A DNA stretch of 64,000 nucleotides, taken from assembly GCA_040220455.1 (NCBI GenBank), contig JAVJUS010000126.1, forward strand, positions 1 to 64,000, read 5' to 3'. Both the position numbers and the translations under genes were made by a program. Positions 8,806-17,627 of this stretch are shown here, piece after piece (the stretch's first letter is position 1; each line of letters opens with the position of its first letter). The notes beneath the pieces are model-generated. The model was not told the DNA's origin. It saw only the letters and a program-made list of their open reading frames with translations, and did no database searches. The stretch is from JAVJUS01 sp040220455 (GTDB lineage Bacteria; Pseudomonadota; Alphaproteobacteria; DSM-16000; Inquilinaceae).

Positions 8806-8976
8806 TTGGCCTGCATTCGTCAATTCCTGGATGATCGTCGCGGCGCGACGTCGATCGAATACGCGCTGATCGCCGCGCTGATCGCCATCACCATCATCGG
8901 CTCCGTCGTCGCCTTGGGGACGGAACTCAACGGCATGTTCAGCACCGTCGCCGGATCCTTCCCGGAATCGAGCTGA
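8806..8976 (+). CDS. Second (orphan) Flp-type pilin
   Basis: This 56-residue type IVb pilin carries GATSIEYALIAALIAITIIG, nearly identical in its helix to the pilin at 5039-5218 but with a different leader (ACIRQFLDDRR) and C-terminus. I choose a TTG start at 8806 because GGGAGG lies 9 nt upstream; an earlier TTG at 8755 gives a longer leader without a ribosome site. The gene is ~3.6 kb from the cpa operon and has its own ~280-nt upstream region. It may be a minor or alternative pilin processed by the same peptidase. Confidence 0.88.
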   Translation: MACIRQFLDDRRGATSIEYALIAALIAITIIGSVVALGTELNGMFSTVAGSFPESS

Positions 8977-8991
8977 CCGCGGCGGGCGCCG

Positions 8992-9240
8992 TCAGGGCGC
9001 CCCTCGGCCGTTTCCCGAGCCCTGCCCGCCTTCGCGCCGGCGGGGCGACGCCGCGTCGTCCGATGGCTCGGCATTCGCGGCCCGATCCTCCGCCCCGTCC
9101 TCGTCGTCGTCGAACAGGATCCGGTGGGCCGCGCCCTCCAGATCGTCGAACTGGCCCGTGCGCATCGACCAGAGGAACGCGGCGAGGCCCAAGAGGCCGA
9201 GGAACAGCGCCACCGGGATGAGCCAGACGAGAACCGTCAC
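8992..9240 (-). CDS. ccoS: cbb3 oxidase maturation protein CcoS/FixS
   Basis: This 82-residue small membrane protein has one transmembrane helix (VLVWLIPVALFLGLLGLAAFLW) followed by the family motif RTGQFDDLEGAAHRILFDDDE. CcoS is needed to load heme and copper into the cbb3 oxidase. Canonical CcoS is ~50-60 residues; this one has an extra ~30-residue charged, low-complexity tail. The GTG start overlaps the ccoI stop by 4 nt. It is the last gene of the cco cluster and converges with the orphan pilin gene. Confidence 0.87.
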   Translation of the reverse strand: MTVLVWLIPVALFLGLLGLAAFLWSMRTGQFDDLEGAAHRILFDDDEDGAEDRAANAEPSDDAASPRRREGGQGSGNGRGAP

Positions 9241-11594
9241 GCCCGCCCCCGCCGTCCGAGCCTGAGCGCGTTGGCGACCACCAGGACGGACGAGCCCGAC
9301 ATGCACACCGCGGCGATGAGCGGCGTGACCAGCCCGGCCAGCGCCACCGGCACTGCCACTAGGTTGTAGACGAAGGCGAGCGCGAAGTTCTGCCGGACCA
9401 GCCGGTCGGCCCGGCGCGCCACGTCCAGCGCCTCGATCACCGGGGCCAGCGCGTCGCCCTGGAAGACGGCGTCGGCCGCGGTCTGGCTGATATCCGCCGC
9501 GCTCGACGGCGACAGGGAAACCGCGGCGGCGGCCAGCGCCGGCGCGTCGTTCAGCCCGTCGCCGACCATCAGCACCGTGCGCCCCTGCCGGCCGAGATCG
9601 GCCAGTGCCTCGGCCTTGTCGGCCGGGGTCATCCGCGCGCGCCGGTCGGCGATGCCAAGCCGCCCGGCGACCGCCTCGACCGGGCCGGCCCGGTCGCCCG
9701 AGAAGAGCGAGACCGGAAGCCCCCGCGCCGTCAACGCGGCGACCACCTCGGCCGCGTCGGCCCGCGGCGCGTCGAGGAAGGCGAAGCGCACCGGCGCGGC
9801 GCCGGGACGGGCGAGCCACAGCTCCGGCCCCCCTTCGGCTGCGTCCTCGCCGGGGGGCGGGACGACGCCGCAGAACGTCGCGCTGCCGAGCCGCACCTCG
9901 CCGTCGTCGGTATCGAGAGCGAGGCCCGAGCCCGGCACCTCCCGCACGCCGTCGGCGACGGCGACGCCCGGCACGGCGCGCGCCAGCGCACGGGCGAGCG
10001 GATGGCGGCTGGCCCCGGCCAGCGACGCGGCCAGGCGGACTGCCGCCGGGTCGTCCGGGCGTTCCACCAGGTCGGGCCGGCCGAGCGTCAGCGTGCCGGT
10101 CTTGTCGAAGACCACGTGGTCGACGGCCGCCAGGCGCTCCAGCGCCGTGCCGGTCTTGAGCAGCACGCCCCTGCGCATCAGCCGGCCGCTGGCGATCACC
10201 TGGACCGCCGGCACGGCGAGGCCGAGCGCGCAGGGACAGGTGATGATCAGCACGGCGACCGCGATCATCAGCGCCGGCTGCCAGGCGAGCCCGCCGATCA
10301 GCGTCCAGCCGAGAAAGGCGGCGAGCGCCAGGCCGTGGACGGCCGGGGCGTAGCCCCGCGCCACCCGGTCGGCGATGCCGACGAAGCGGGCCTTGCGCTG
10401 CTCGGCCGATTCCATCAGCCGGACGATCTCGCCCAACAGGGTATCGGCGCCGGCCGCCGAGACTTCGAGCTTGAGCGGCGCCGTCCTGTTGATCGCGCCG
10501 GCGAAGACCCGGTCGCCGGGTCCGATCGCGACCGGCACGGATTCCCCGGTGATGAGCCCGGCATCCATGTCCGAGGCGCCGTCGAGCACCCAGCCGTCGA
10601 TGCCGATGCGCTCGCCCGCCGCGACCAGGACCGTGGCGCCGGGGCTCACCTGCTCGGCCGGCACGGCGCGGCGCCGGCCGTCGGCGTCGAGCACTGTCAC
10701 CGCGCCGGCGCCCAGGAGCAGCAGCCGCTCTGCGGCCGAGCGGGCCCGGCCGCGCGCCCGGCGGTCCAGGTAGCGCCCGACCAGCAGGAAGAACAGCAGC
10801 GTCACCGCGCTGTCGAAATAGGCGTGCGGACCGGAGGTGACGGTCTCCGCCAGGCTCATCCCCGCGGCCAGGACGACGCCGAGGGAGATCGGCACGTCCA
10901 TGTTGGTCCGCCCGCGCTTCAGCGCCGACAGGGCGCTGGCGAAGAACGGCCGGCCCGCATAGGCGATCGCCGGCAACGCCACCAGGGCGGAGAACCAGTG
11001 CAGCAGGTCGCGGGTCGCCGCGTCCATGCCCTGCGCGTGGCCCGCCCAGACCGAGACCGAAAGCAGCATCACGTTGGCGGCGGCGAAGCCCGCGACGGCG
11101 AGCGCGCGCAGCAGCGCCTTGTCCTCGTCCCGGTCGCCGGCGGCGAGCCGGCCCGGATCATAGGGCACGGCCCGGTATTCCCGGGCGTCGATCGCGGCGA
11201 CGAAGTCGGCCGCGCGCTCCGCCGCGCCGTCCCAGGTCAGGGCCAAGCGCCGGGTCGTCAGGTTGAGCCGGGACTGCCGGACCTCCGGAAAGCGGCGCAG
11301 CGCGCCCTCCACCTTGGCGATGCAGGCGCCGCAATGCACGCCCTCCACCATCAGGTCGAGCGCGTGCCCGCCATCGGCCGACCCGCGCACATAGGCGGCG
11401 ACGTCGAGGGGCGAGCCGGTCTCCCCGTCCGCCGGCGCGGCCGCATCGTCGTCCGCCGTCGGCGTGGCCCAGGCGAGCGCGGCGCCGGCCGTCGGGCAGC
11501 ACGCGCCGGCGCCGGGCGGCGGCGCCTCCGGTCCAAGAGCGTCCGGGGCTCGAAGGCCGTCGGGGGCGATGTCGAGGCTGTGGCTGTCGGGCAC
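9237..11594 (-). CDS. ccoI: Copper-transporting P1B-type ATPase CcoI/FixI
   Basis: This ~785-residue ATPase of the CopA2/FixI group supplies copper for the CuB site of cbb3 oxidase. An N-terminal Cys pair (GACCPT) precedes a heavy-metal-associated domain with GVHCGAC. Core motifs are TGES, the membrane metal site TCPCALG, the phosphorylation loop DKTGTLT and a GDGLNDAPAL hinge. About eight membrane helices are expected. The start is uncertain: the GTG at 11594 avoids a long low-complexity upstream extension but has no strong ribosome site. It sits between ccoH and ccoS, as in fixGHIS operons. Confidence 0.92.
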   Translation of the reverse strand: MPDSHSLDIAPDGLRAPDALGPEAPPPGAGACCPTAGAALAWATPTADDDAAAPADGETGSPLDVAAYVRGSADGGHALDLMVEGVHCGACIAKVEGALRRFPEVRQSRLNLTTRRLALTWDGAAERAADFVAAIDAREYRAVPYDPGRLAAGDRDEDKALLRALAVAGFAAANVMLLSVSVWAGHAQGMDAATRDLLHWFSALVALPAIAYAGRPFFASALSALKRGRTNMDVPISLGVVLAAGMSLAETVTSGPHAYFDSAVTLLFFLLVGRYLDRRARGRARSAAERLLLLGAGAVTVLDADGRRRAVPAEQVSPGATVLVAAGERIGIDGWVLDGASDMDAGLITGESVPVAIGPGDRVFAGAINRTAPLKLEVSAAGADTLLGEIVRLMESAEQRKARFVGIADRVARGYAPAVHGLALAAFLGWTLIGGLAWQPALMIAVAVLIITCPCALGLAVPAVQVIASGRLMRRGVLLKTGTALERLAAVDHVVFDKTGTLTLGRPDLVERPDDPAAVRLAASLAGASRHPLARALARAVPGVAVADGVREVPGSGLALDTDDGEVRLGSATFCGVVPPPGEDAAEGGPELWLARPGAAPVRFAFLDAPRADAAEVVAALTARGLPVSLFSGDRAGPVEAVAGRLGIADRRARMTPADKAEALADLGRQGRTVLMVGDGLNDAPALAAAAVSLSPSSAADISQTAADAVFQGDALAPVIEALDVARRADRLVRQNFALAFVYNLVAVPVALAGLVTPLIAAVCMSGSSVLVVANALRLGRRGRA

Positions 11595-11632
11595 GGCGGT
11601 CGGGGTCCGGGAGTAAGGCGCGCGGGGGCCGG

Positions 11633-12145
11633 TCAGGGCGCCAGGAAGCGCGCGCCGGTCTCCACCGTCCCGCCCCGGGCGACGACGGTGGCGCGCACCT
11701 CCCACTGGCCGGGCAGCGGCAGCTCGACATCGGCGGCGTAGCGCCCCGGCGCGGCCTGGGGCAGCGCGAGCGTCTCGTCGTGGCCGTAGACCGTCGGGCG
11801 TACCAGCTTGGCCGTCACGGTCGCGTCCTCGATCGGGCGTCCCTCGGCGTCGAAGGCCTCCACGACCACGCGGCCGGCGTGGCGGCCGGAGCCCGGATCG
11901 GCGACCGGCTCGAAGGCGACGCCCGTCTCCCAGCCCAGCGCCTCGCCCTCGGCCAGGCGGGCGAGCGTGTCGTTGTAGACCAGCCCGCGCTCGTAGGCGT
12001 TCTCGGTCGACAGGCCCGTCCAGGTGGTGAGCGCCACCGACAGCATGGTGCCGTTGGCGACCAGGACCACGCCGAAGAAGGCGACGAAGGCCCAGGGGAT
12101 CCAGCGGCCGCGCCGCGGGTCGTGGTCGATCTCGGACGGTCTCAT
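11633..12145 (-). CDS. ccoH: cbb3 oxidase assembly protein CcoH/FixH
   Basis: This 170-residue protein has a single N-terminal membrane helix (WIPWAFVAFFGVVLVANGTMLSVAL) and the FixH signature WTGLSTENAYERGLVYN. The periplasmic part is an Ig-like domain ending GQWEVRATVVARGG. FixH interacts with CcoG/CcoI during oxidase assembly. Its ATG overlaps the ccoG stop by 4 nt, and it precedes ccoI. Length and context are normal for the family. Confidence 0.9.
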   Translation of the reverse strand: MRPSEIDHDPRRGRWIPWAFVAFFGVVLVANGTMLSVALTTWTGLSTENAYERGLVYNDTLARLAEGEALGWETGVAFEPVADPGSGRHAGRVVVEAFDAEGRPIEDATVTAKLVRPTVYGHDETLALPQAAPGRYAADVELPLPGQWEVRATVVARGGTVETGARFLAP

Positions 12146-13785
12146 TGCTCGGGTCCCCGGAAGACGGACTCGCGCCGGGCGATCTCCCCGGTCACGGTAT
12201 TCTCGACGACGAAATCGATGCCGGTGGCCTCGTCGCCGAGGCTGTCGCGCGGCGCCTGGACGAAGACCCGGTAGCTCGCCACGCTGTCGCCCGGCGCGGT
12301 GACCAGGGCGGAGGCCGTCCCCTCGGCCGCGCCCTCGAGCCCGACGACGTCGAGACGCGCGCCCTCCAGCCCCTCGACGCGCAGCGCGAACTCGGTCTCC
12401 TCCCGGTTCTTGTTCAGGAGCTTGACCTCGTAGCCGTCGCGGATGCTGCCGTCGGACAGGGTGACGAACAAGGGGTTGCGGTCGTGCAGGACGTTGAGCT
12501 CGATCGTCCCACGCGTCGTCAGGCCGTAGAGCATGCCCAGCCCGACCGCCGCGACGAGCGCGGCGTAGATGATCGTGCGCGCCCGGATCAGGCGCAGCAC
12601 CGGCGACTCGCCGCGGGCCTCGCGCTCCAGGTTGCGCTCGCTGTCCCAGGCGATCAGGCCGCGCGGCCGGCCGACCTTGTCCATGACGGTGTCGCAGGCG
12701 TCCATGCACAGCCCGCAGCCGATGCATTCGAGCTGAATGCCGTCGCGGATGTCGATGCCGGTCGGGCAGACCGCGACGCATTGCCGGCAGTCGACGCAGT
12801 CGCCGCGGCCCTCCCAGCTTTCGCCCTTCTTGTGCTTGCCGCGCGGCTCGCCGCGCCAGGACCGGTAGGTGACGACCAGGCTGTCCTCGTCGAGCAGGGC
12901 GGCCTGGATGCGCGGCCACGGGCACATGTATGTGCAGACCTGCTCGCGCGCCCAGCCGGCCAGCAGATAGGTCGTCGCCGTGAACAGGCCGACGAAGAAG
13001 TAGAGCGCCAGGCTCGCCTGCCCGGTGAAGAAGCGGGCGACCATCTCGGGCGCGTCGTTGAAGTACATCGCCCAGGCGCCACCGGTCAGCAGCGCGATGA
13101 CCAGCCAGACCGCGTGCTTGGAGACCTTGCGGGCGAGCTTGTCGGCCGACCAGGGTCGGGAATCGAGCCGGATGCGGGCGTTGCGGTCGCCCTCGATGCG
13201 GCGCTCGACCCACATGAAGAGGTCGGTCCACACCGTCTGCGGGCAGGCGTAGCCGCACCAGACCCGGCCGAACAGGCTGGTCGCCAGGAACAGGCCGAAG
13301 GCGGCGAGCATCAGCAGGAAGGTCAGGTAGTAGACCTCCTGCGGCCAGATCTCGATGAAGAAGAAGTAGGCCCGGCGCGCCGGCATGTCGATCAGGACCG
13401 CCTGGTCGGGCAGGTTCGGCCCCCGGTCCCAGCGCAGCCACGGCACCAGGTAGTAGAGGCCGAGCAGCCCGAGCAGCGCGCCCCACTTGATCCGCCGCAT
13501 GCGGCCGTCGACGGCCTTGGGATAGACCTTGACCCGGTTGGCGTAGAGCGGGCCGTCGTCATGCGGCGCCTGCTTCTGCTCCTGGCGGGAGCGGACATCC
13601 TCGGTGGCGACGACGGCCTCGCCCTGGGGCGTCTCGACGGCCGGGGCCGGGGCGGCGGCGGGCGCCGCGCTCTCGCCGGCCACGCGGGCGACCGTCTCCT
13701 CGAGCGCGGAGCCCGCGCCCGGCGCCGGGGACGGTTCGGGGGCCGGCGCCGGCGAGCCGGAGGCTCTGGGGGTGGAGCTGGTCAC
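12142..13785 (-). CDS. ccoG: cbb3 oxidase accessory 4Fe-4S protein CcoG/RdxA/FixG
   Basis: This ~547-residue membrane iron-sulfur protein is thought to reduce Cu(II) for cbb3 biogenesis. The membrane domain carries VWCGYACPQTVWTDLFMWVE and CTYMCPWPRIQAA. Two ferredoxin clusters follow: CVDCRQCVAVCP and CIGCGLCMDAC. The C-terminal ~200 residues form the Ig-like FixG_C domain. I chose the GTG at 13785 (VTSSTPRASG) as start. The first ~65 residues are an Ala/Pro-rich cytoplasmic extension longer than usual. An FNR/FixK-like box lies ~100 nt upstream, suggesting ccoGHIS has its own low-oxygen promoter. Confidence 0.93.
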   Translation of the reverse strand: MTSSTPRASGSPAPAPEPSPAPGAGSALEETVARVAGESAAPAAAPAPAVETPQGEAVVATEDVRSRQEQKQAPHDDGPLYANRVKVYPKAVDGRMRRIKWGALLGLLGLYYLVPWLRWDRGPNLPDQAVLIDMPARRAYFFFIEIWPQEVYYLTFLLMLAAFGLFLATSLFGRVWCGYACPQTVWTDLFMWVERRIEGDRNARIRLDSRPWSADKLARKVSKHAVWLVIALLTGGAWAMYFNDAPEMVARFFTGQASLALYFFVGLFTATTYLLAGWAREQVCTYMCPWPRIQAALLDEDSLVVTYRSWRGEPRGKHKKGESWEGRGDCVDCRQCVAVCPTGIDIRDGIQLECIGCGLCMDACDTVMDKVGRPRGLIAWDSERNLEREARGESPVLRLIRARTIIYAALVAAVGLGMLYGLTTRGTIELNVLHDRNPLFVTLSDGSIRDGYEVKLLNKNREETEFALRVEGLEGARLDVVGLEGAAEGTASALVTAPGDSVASYRVFVQAPRDSLGDEATGIDFVVENTVTGEIARRESVFRGPEQ

Positions 13786-13882
13786 GACTGCAAAGGCCTC
13801 GCGAAGACGAAACGAACCGCCGGGCGACACGACCCCGCCCCGCCCGACGCTCCCCCGAATACGCCCCACCCCGCGCGCCGGC

Positions 13883-13896
13883 ATTGCGGTGGATCA
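13883..13896. promoter_or_regulatory. FNR/FixK-like box upstream of ccoG
   Basis: TTGCG-GTGG-ATCAA matches the TTG-N8-CAA pattern of FixK/FNR/Anr sites and lies ~100 nt upstream of the ccoG start, a suitable position for activation. The left half departs from the ideal TTGAT. Confidence 0.55.
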
Positions 13897-13991
13897 AACC
13901 CGGCGCGGCGGACACGACGCGGCCCCGCGGCGGGACGTCGCGGGGCCGAGCTCGGTCGCGAGATGGCCGTCCAGGTCGTCTCGATAAGGCC

Positions 13992-14861
13992 CTACTCCCC
14001 CCCGCCGAGCTGGTGGACGTAGACGGTGAGCATCTTGATCGTCTCGTCGTCGAGGCGGCCTTGCCAGGCGGGCATCATGCCGTGCTGCGGCTCGGTGATC
14101 TGGGCCATGACGGCCTCGTGGGTGCCGCCGTAGAGCCAGACCTGGTCGTTGAGCCGGGGCGCGCCCAGGGCGGAGTTGCCGGCACCGTCGGCGCCGTGGC
14201 AGGCGACGCAGTTGGCCTCGTAGACCGTGCGGCCCTCCTCCGGCACCTCGGCCGGGTCGACCTTGCCGGACAGGGAGAGCACGTGGCTCGCCACCGCGTC
14301 GATCTGCTCGCGGTTCAGGATGTTCATGGCACCGTAGGCCGGCATCATCGACGATCGGGTGTCCGGGTTGTCCGCCCGGATGCCGTGGAGCAGCGTGGTC
14401 TGGATGGCCTCCATCGTGCCGCCCCAGATCCAGGCGTCGTCGGCCAGCACCGGGTAGTTGGCCTGGCCCGCGCCGCCCAGCCCGTGGCACGGCGCGCAGT
14501 TGTCGGCATAGGCCGCCTCGCCGCCCGCGAAGGCGAAGGTGGCGAGGTTCGGGTCGGCGGCGATCTCCGCCGGGCTGCGCGCGGCCACCGCCTCGTAGAG
14601 GTCGGCCTGCGCCGCCCGCGCCGCGTCCATCTTGCTCTCCAGCGCGCTGCGCTGGTCGGCCCCCAGGACGCCGCCGAAATAGCCGGTGATGCCCGGGATG
14701 GAGGGGTAGAGCACCCAGTAGACCAGCGACCAGGCGATGGTGACGTAGAAGACGTAGAGCCACCACTTCGGCAGCGGGTTGTTGAGCTCGCGGATACCGT
14801 CCCACTCGTGGCCCGTGGTCTCGGTGCCGGTCAGGGAGTCCTTCTCGACTTTGGTGGGCAT
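13992..14861 (-). CDS. ccoP: cbb3 cytochrome oxidase diheme subunit CcoP
   Basis: This 289-residue membrane-anchored diheme cytochrome c feeds electrons into the oxidase. The N-terminus has the CcoP signature TTGHEWDGIRELNNPLPKWW and one transmembrane helix (~34-52). Two heme-binding motifs are visible, CAPCH at 122-126 and CVACH at 218-222, with Met ligands likely in the SMMPAYG and GMMPAW segments. It starts 5 nt after the ccoQ stop and is the distal gene of ccoNOQP. Confidence 0.96.
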   Translation of the reverse strand: MPTKVEKDSLTGTETTGHEWDGIRELNNPLPKWWLYVFYVTIAWSLVYWVLYPSIPGITGYFGGVLGADQRSALESKMDAARAAQADLYEAVAARSPAEIAADPNLATFAFAGGEAAYADNCAPCHGLGGAGQANYPVLADDAWIWGGTMEAIQTTLLHGIRADNPDTRSSMMPAYGAMNILNREQIDAVASHVLSLSGKVDPAEVPEEGRTVYEANCVACHGADGAGNSALGAPRLNDQVWLYGGTHEAVMAQITEPQHGMMPAWQGRLDDETIKMLTVYVHQLGGGE

Positions 14862-14866
14862 GACCT

Positions 14867-15025
14867 TCAGGTATCCTTCTCGTCGTCGTCCTTCAGCGGG
14901 ATCCGGCCGTGCTCCTCGAGCTGGCGCTTGCGTCCGGGCCAGAAGGCCCAGGCGACGATCGCCACGAAGATCAGCAGCAGCCAGACCACCCAGAAGGTGC
15001 GGATGAATTCGTAAAGTCCCTGCAT
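14867..15025 (-). CDS. ccoQ: cbb3 oxidase small subunit CcoQ
   Basis: This 52-residue small membrane protein reads MQGLYEFIRTFWVVWLLLIF, then AIVAWAFWPGRKRQLEEHGRI and an acidic end. One transmembrane helix followed by the FxPxRKxxxEEHGRIPL pattern is diagnostic of CcoQ, which stabilises the NOP complex. It lies between ccoO (16 nt) and ccoP (5 nt), and its ATG at 15025 is unambiguous. Confidence 0.93.
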   Translation of the reverse strand: MQGLYEFIRTFWVVWLLLIFVAIVAWAFWPGRKRQLEEHGRIPLKDDDEKDT

Positions 15026-15041
15026 GTCCGGGCGTCCTCGC

Positions 15042-15764
15042 CTACTGCAGCAGATCTTGGGTGGTGTAGTTCTCGAACTCGACCATCCGACCCAGGATCT
15101 GCAGATAGGCGATCATGGCGTCCATCTCGGTCAGCCGCTCCGGATCGCCGTCGAAGTCGCCGACGGCGGCCTTCGGGTACCGCTCCAGCAGGCCGTCATG
15201 GTCCGCCCCCGGGGTCGCCTGGGCGCGCATGTCGGCGGCGGCGTTCTCGATCATCGCCTCGTCGTAGGGCACGCCGACCGCGACGTTGGTGCGCAGATGC
15301 GCCGCCGCCTCGGACGGGTCGAGCGTCGCGTCGAGCAGGAAGCCATAGGGCGGCATGATCGATTCCGGCACGACCGAGCGCGGATCGACCATGTGCGCCA
15401 CGTGCCAGTCGTTCGAATACTTGCCCCCGACGCGCGCCAGGTCCGGGCCGGAGCGCTTGGAGCCCCACTGAAAGGGATGGTCGTAGATGCTCTCCGCCGC
15501 CAGGCTGTAGTGGCCGTAGCGCTCCACCTCGTCGCGGAACGGACGGATCTGCTGGCTGTGGCAGACGTAGCAGCCCTCGCGGACGTAGATGTTGCGCCCC
15601 TCGAGCTCCAGCGGGGTGTAGGGGCGCACGCCCTCGACCGGCTCGATCGTGCTCTTGATCGTGTAGAGGGGCACGATCTCGACGATGCCGCCGATCGACA
15701 CGGTGATCAGCACGAGCACCAGCATCAGGACGACGTTCTTCTCGATACGGGAATGCCAATTCAT
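15042..15764 (-). CDS. ccoO: cbb3 cytochrome oxidase monoheme subunit CcoO
   Basis: This 240-residue membrane-anchored cytochrome c subunit has an N-terminal helix (~12-32) followed by the signature REGCYVCHSQQIRPF, which holds the CxxCH heme site (C65-H69). The axial Met lies in the SIMPPYGFL region. I start at the ATG 15764, with AGGAG ~11 nt upstream; a TTG 9 nt earlier sits too close to that site. It follows ccoN by 108 nt. Confidence 0.95.
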   Translation of the reverse strand: MNWHSRIEKNVVLMLVLVLITVSIGGIVEIVPLYTIKSTIEPVEGVRPYTPLELEGRNIYVREGCYVCHSQQIRPFRDEVERYGHYSLAAESIYDHPFQWGSKRSGPDLARVGGKYSNDWHVAHMVDPRSVVPESIMPPYGFLLDATLDPSEAAAHLRTNVAVGVPYDEAMIENAAADMRAQATPGADHDGLLERYPKAAVGDFDGDPERLTEMDAMIAYLQILGRMVEFENYTTQDLLQ

Positions 15765-15872
15765 GGCCGTCAACTCTCCTGGATCACGCGACCGTTCGAC
15801 GGGGCCGGACAGGCCGGGCGGGGCCGGGCCGCCGCCGGCGCCGGTCGGACCGGGCGCCGGCGGGGCCGAGGC

Positions 15873-17375
15873 TCACTCGGCCGGCTGGGTGGCCGGACGG
15901 CCGGTGGTCAGCGGGTGCTGGGCTTCTTCACGCACGTCGCCGCGGATCGTGCGCCACAGGTTGTAGACCATGATCAGCGCGCCGATCAGGAAGAGCACCC
16001 CGCCCGCCGCGCGGATCACGTAGAAGGGATGCATCGCCTGCACGGTCTCGACGAAGGAGTACTGCAGGAAGCCCAGTTCGTCGTAGGACCGCCACATCAG
16101 CCCCTGCATGATCCCGGAGATCCACATCGCCGTGATGTAGAAGACGATGCCGATCGTCGCGATCCAGAAGTGAAGGCTGACCAGCTTGAGCGAGTAGAGC
16201 TGCGGGCGCTTCCAGAGCAGCGGGACCAGGGTGTAGACCGCGCCGAAGGAGATGAAGGCGACCCAGCCCAGCGCGCCGGAATGCACGTGGCCGATGGTCC
16301 AGTCGGTGTAGTGCGACAGGCCGTTGACCGGGCGCACCGACATCAGCGGACCCTCGAAGGTCGACATGCCGTAGAATGCGACCGAGACGACCAGCATGCG
16401 CAGGACCGGGTCGGTGCGCAGCTTGTCCCAGGCGCCCGAGAGCGTCATGACGCCGTTGATCATCCCGCCCCAGGACGGCATCCACAGCATGACGGAGAAG
16501 GTCATGCCCAGGGTCTGCGCCCAGTCCGGCAGCGCCGTGTAGTGCAGGTGATGGGGCCCGGCCCAGATGTACAGGAAGATCAGCGACCAGAAGTGGATGA
16601 TCGACAGCCGGTAGGAATAGACTGGCCGGTTCGCCCGCTTCGGCACGAAGTAGTACCTCATGCCCAGGCCCCCGGCGGTCAGGAAGCCGCCGACCGCGTT
16701 GTGGCCGGACCACCACTGGGTCAGCGCATCCTGGACGCCGGAGAACAGCGAGTAGCTCTTCACCCCGAAGAACGACACCGGCACCGCCAGGTTGTTGACG
16801 ACGTGCAGCATCGCGATCGTCACGATGAAGGCCAGGTAGAACCAGTTGGCGACGTAGATGTGCGGCTCGCGCCGGCGCATGATCGTGCCGACGAAGACGA
16901 CCAGGTAGGCGACCCAGACGATGGTCAGCCACAGGTCGACGTACCATTCCGGCTCGGCGTATTCCCGCCCCTGGCTGACGCCCAGCAGGTAGCCGGTCGC
17001 CGCCAGCACGATGAAGAGCTGGTAGCCCCAGAACAGGAACATGCCGGCCAGTTCGCCGCCGAACAGGCTCGCCCGGCAGGTTCTCTGAACGACGTAGAGC
17101 GAGGTGGCGAACAGCGCGTTGCCGCCGAAGGCGAAGATCGCGGCGGAGGTATGGACCGGTCGCAGCCGGCCGAAGTTCAGCCAGGGCGGCAGGTTGAGCA
17201 CGGGATAGGCGAGCTGGAAGGCGATGATGACGCCCACCAGGAACGCCGCCACGCCCCAGAACATCGTGGCGATCGTGAAGTAGCGCACGACCTGTTCGTG
17301 ATAGGTGACCCGCTCGCCCGAGTCCGCCGCCGGCGCCGCCGGTGTCGGCGCGGCCGCTGTCGTTGCCGTTGCCAT
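15873..17375 (-). CDS. ccoN: cbb3 cytochrome oxidase catalytic subunit CcoN
   Basis: This 500-residue heme-copper oxidase subunit I (type C) reduces O2 at a heme b3-CuB centre. Twelve or so membrane helices are expected. Family signatures include GRLRPVHTSAAIFAFGGNAL near the low-spin heme ligand, WWSGHNAVGGFLTAGGLG (CuB/Tyr helix region), IWAGPHHLHY and GHVHSGALGWVAF. The start is the ATG at 17375, preceded by AGGGGACGAGG. It is the first gene of ccoNOQP, and the TTGAT-N4-ATCAA box ~210 nt upstream argues for induction at low oxygen. Confidence 0.97.
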   Translation of the reverse strand: MATATTAAAPTPAAPAADSGERVTYHEQVVRYFTIATMFWGVAAFLVGVIIAFQLAYPVLNLPPWLNFGRLRPVHTSAAIFAFGGNALFATSLYVVQRTCRASLFGGELAGMFLFWGYQLFIVLAATGYLLGVSQGREYAEPEWYVDLWLTIVWVAYLVVFVGTIMRRREPHIYVANWFYLAFIVTIAMLHVVNNLAVPVSFFGVKSYSLFSGVQDALTQWWSGHNAVGGFLTAGGLGMRYYFVPKRANRPVYSYRLSIIHFWSLIFLYIWAGPHHLHYTALPDWAQTLGMTFSVMLWMPSWGGMINGVMTLSGAWDKLRTDPVLRMLVVSVAFYGMSTFEGPLMSVRPVNGLSHYTDWTIGHVHSGALGWVAFISFGAVYTLVPLLWKRPQLYSLKLVSLHFWIATIGIVFYITAMWISGIMQGLMWRSYDELGFLQYSFVETVQAMHPFYVIRAAGGVLFLIGALIMVYNLWRTIRGDVREEAQHPLTTGRPATQPAE

Positions 17376-17581
17376 CCTCGTCCCCTGATCCGGACGCGCC
17401 GGACGGGGGCGCGCCACTCGACAATCCGCAGCCGGGCCGCCGACCCGGGCCCGACCGCGCGCGGCCGGAGGGCGCCTGCCCTCGCGCGGGCCGGAGCGCG
17501 GGCCCGTGGGGGTAAGGACGCCCTCCGGCCTTGCAGCACCGGCGGACGCCGCGGATCATCCGGTTTCGCCGCGTCGCGGCA

Positions 17582-17595
17582 TTGATGTGCATCAA
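17582..17595. promoter_or_regulatory. FNR/FixK box (perfect palindrome)
   Basis: TTGAT-GTGC-ATCAA is an exact FNR/Anr/FixK consensus dyad. It lies ~207 nt upstream of ccoN on one side and ~140-165 nt upstream of the DUF2189 gene on the other, so it could serve either transcript; ccoN is the expected target. Confidence 0.85.
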
Positions 17596-17627
17596 CTCCC
17601 GCGGGACCCGGGCCGGCCAACCGGCGG

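Noticed and set aside
10002..14022. Long plus-strand frames opposite ccoI and ccoG
   Set aside because: Antisense shadows. The opposite strand holds the TCPCALG and 4Fe-4S motifs.
15024..17585. 853-codon open frame opposite ccoN and ccoO
   Set aside because: Composition is that of an antisense shadow, and the opposite strand encodes unmistakable cbb3 subunits.
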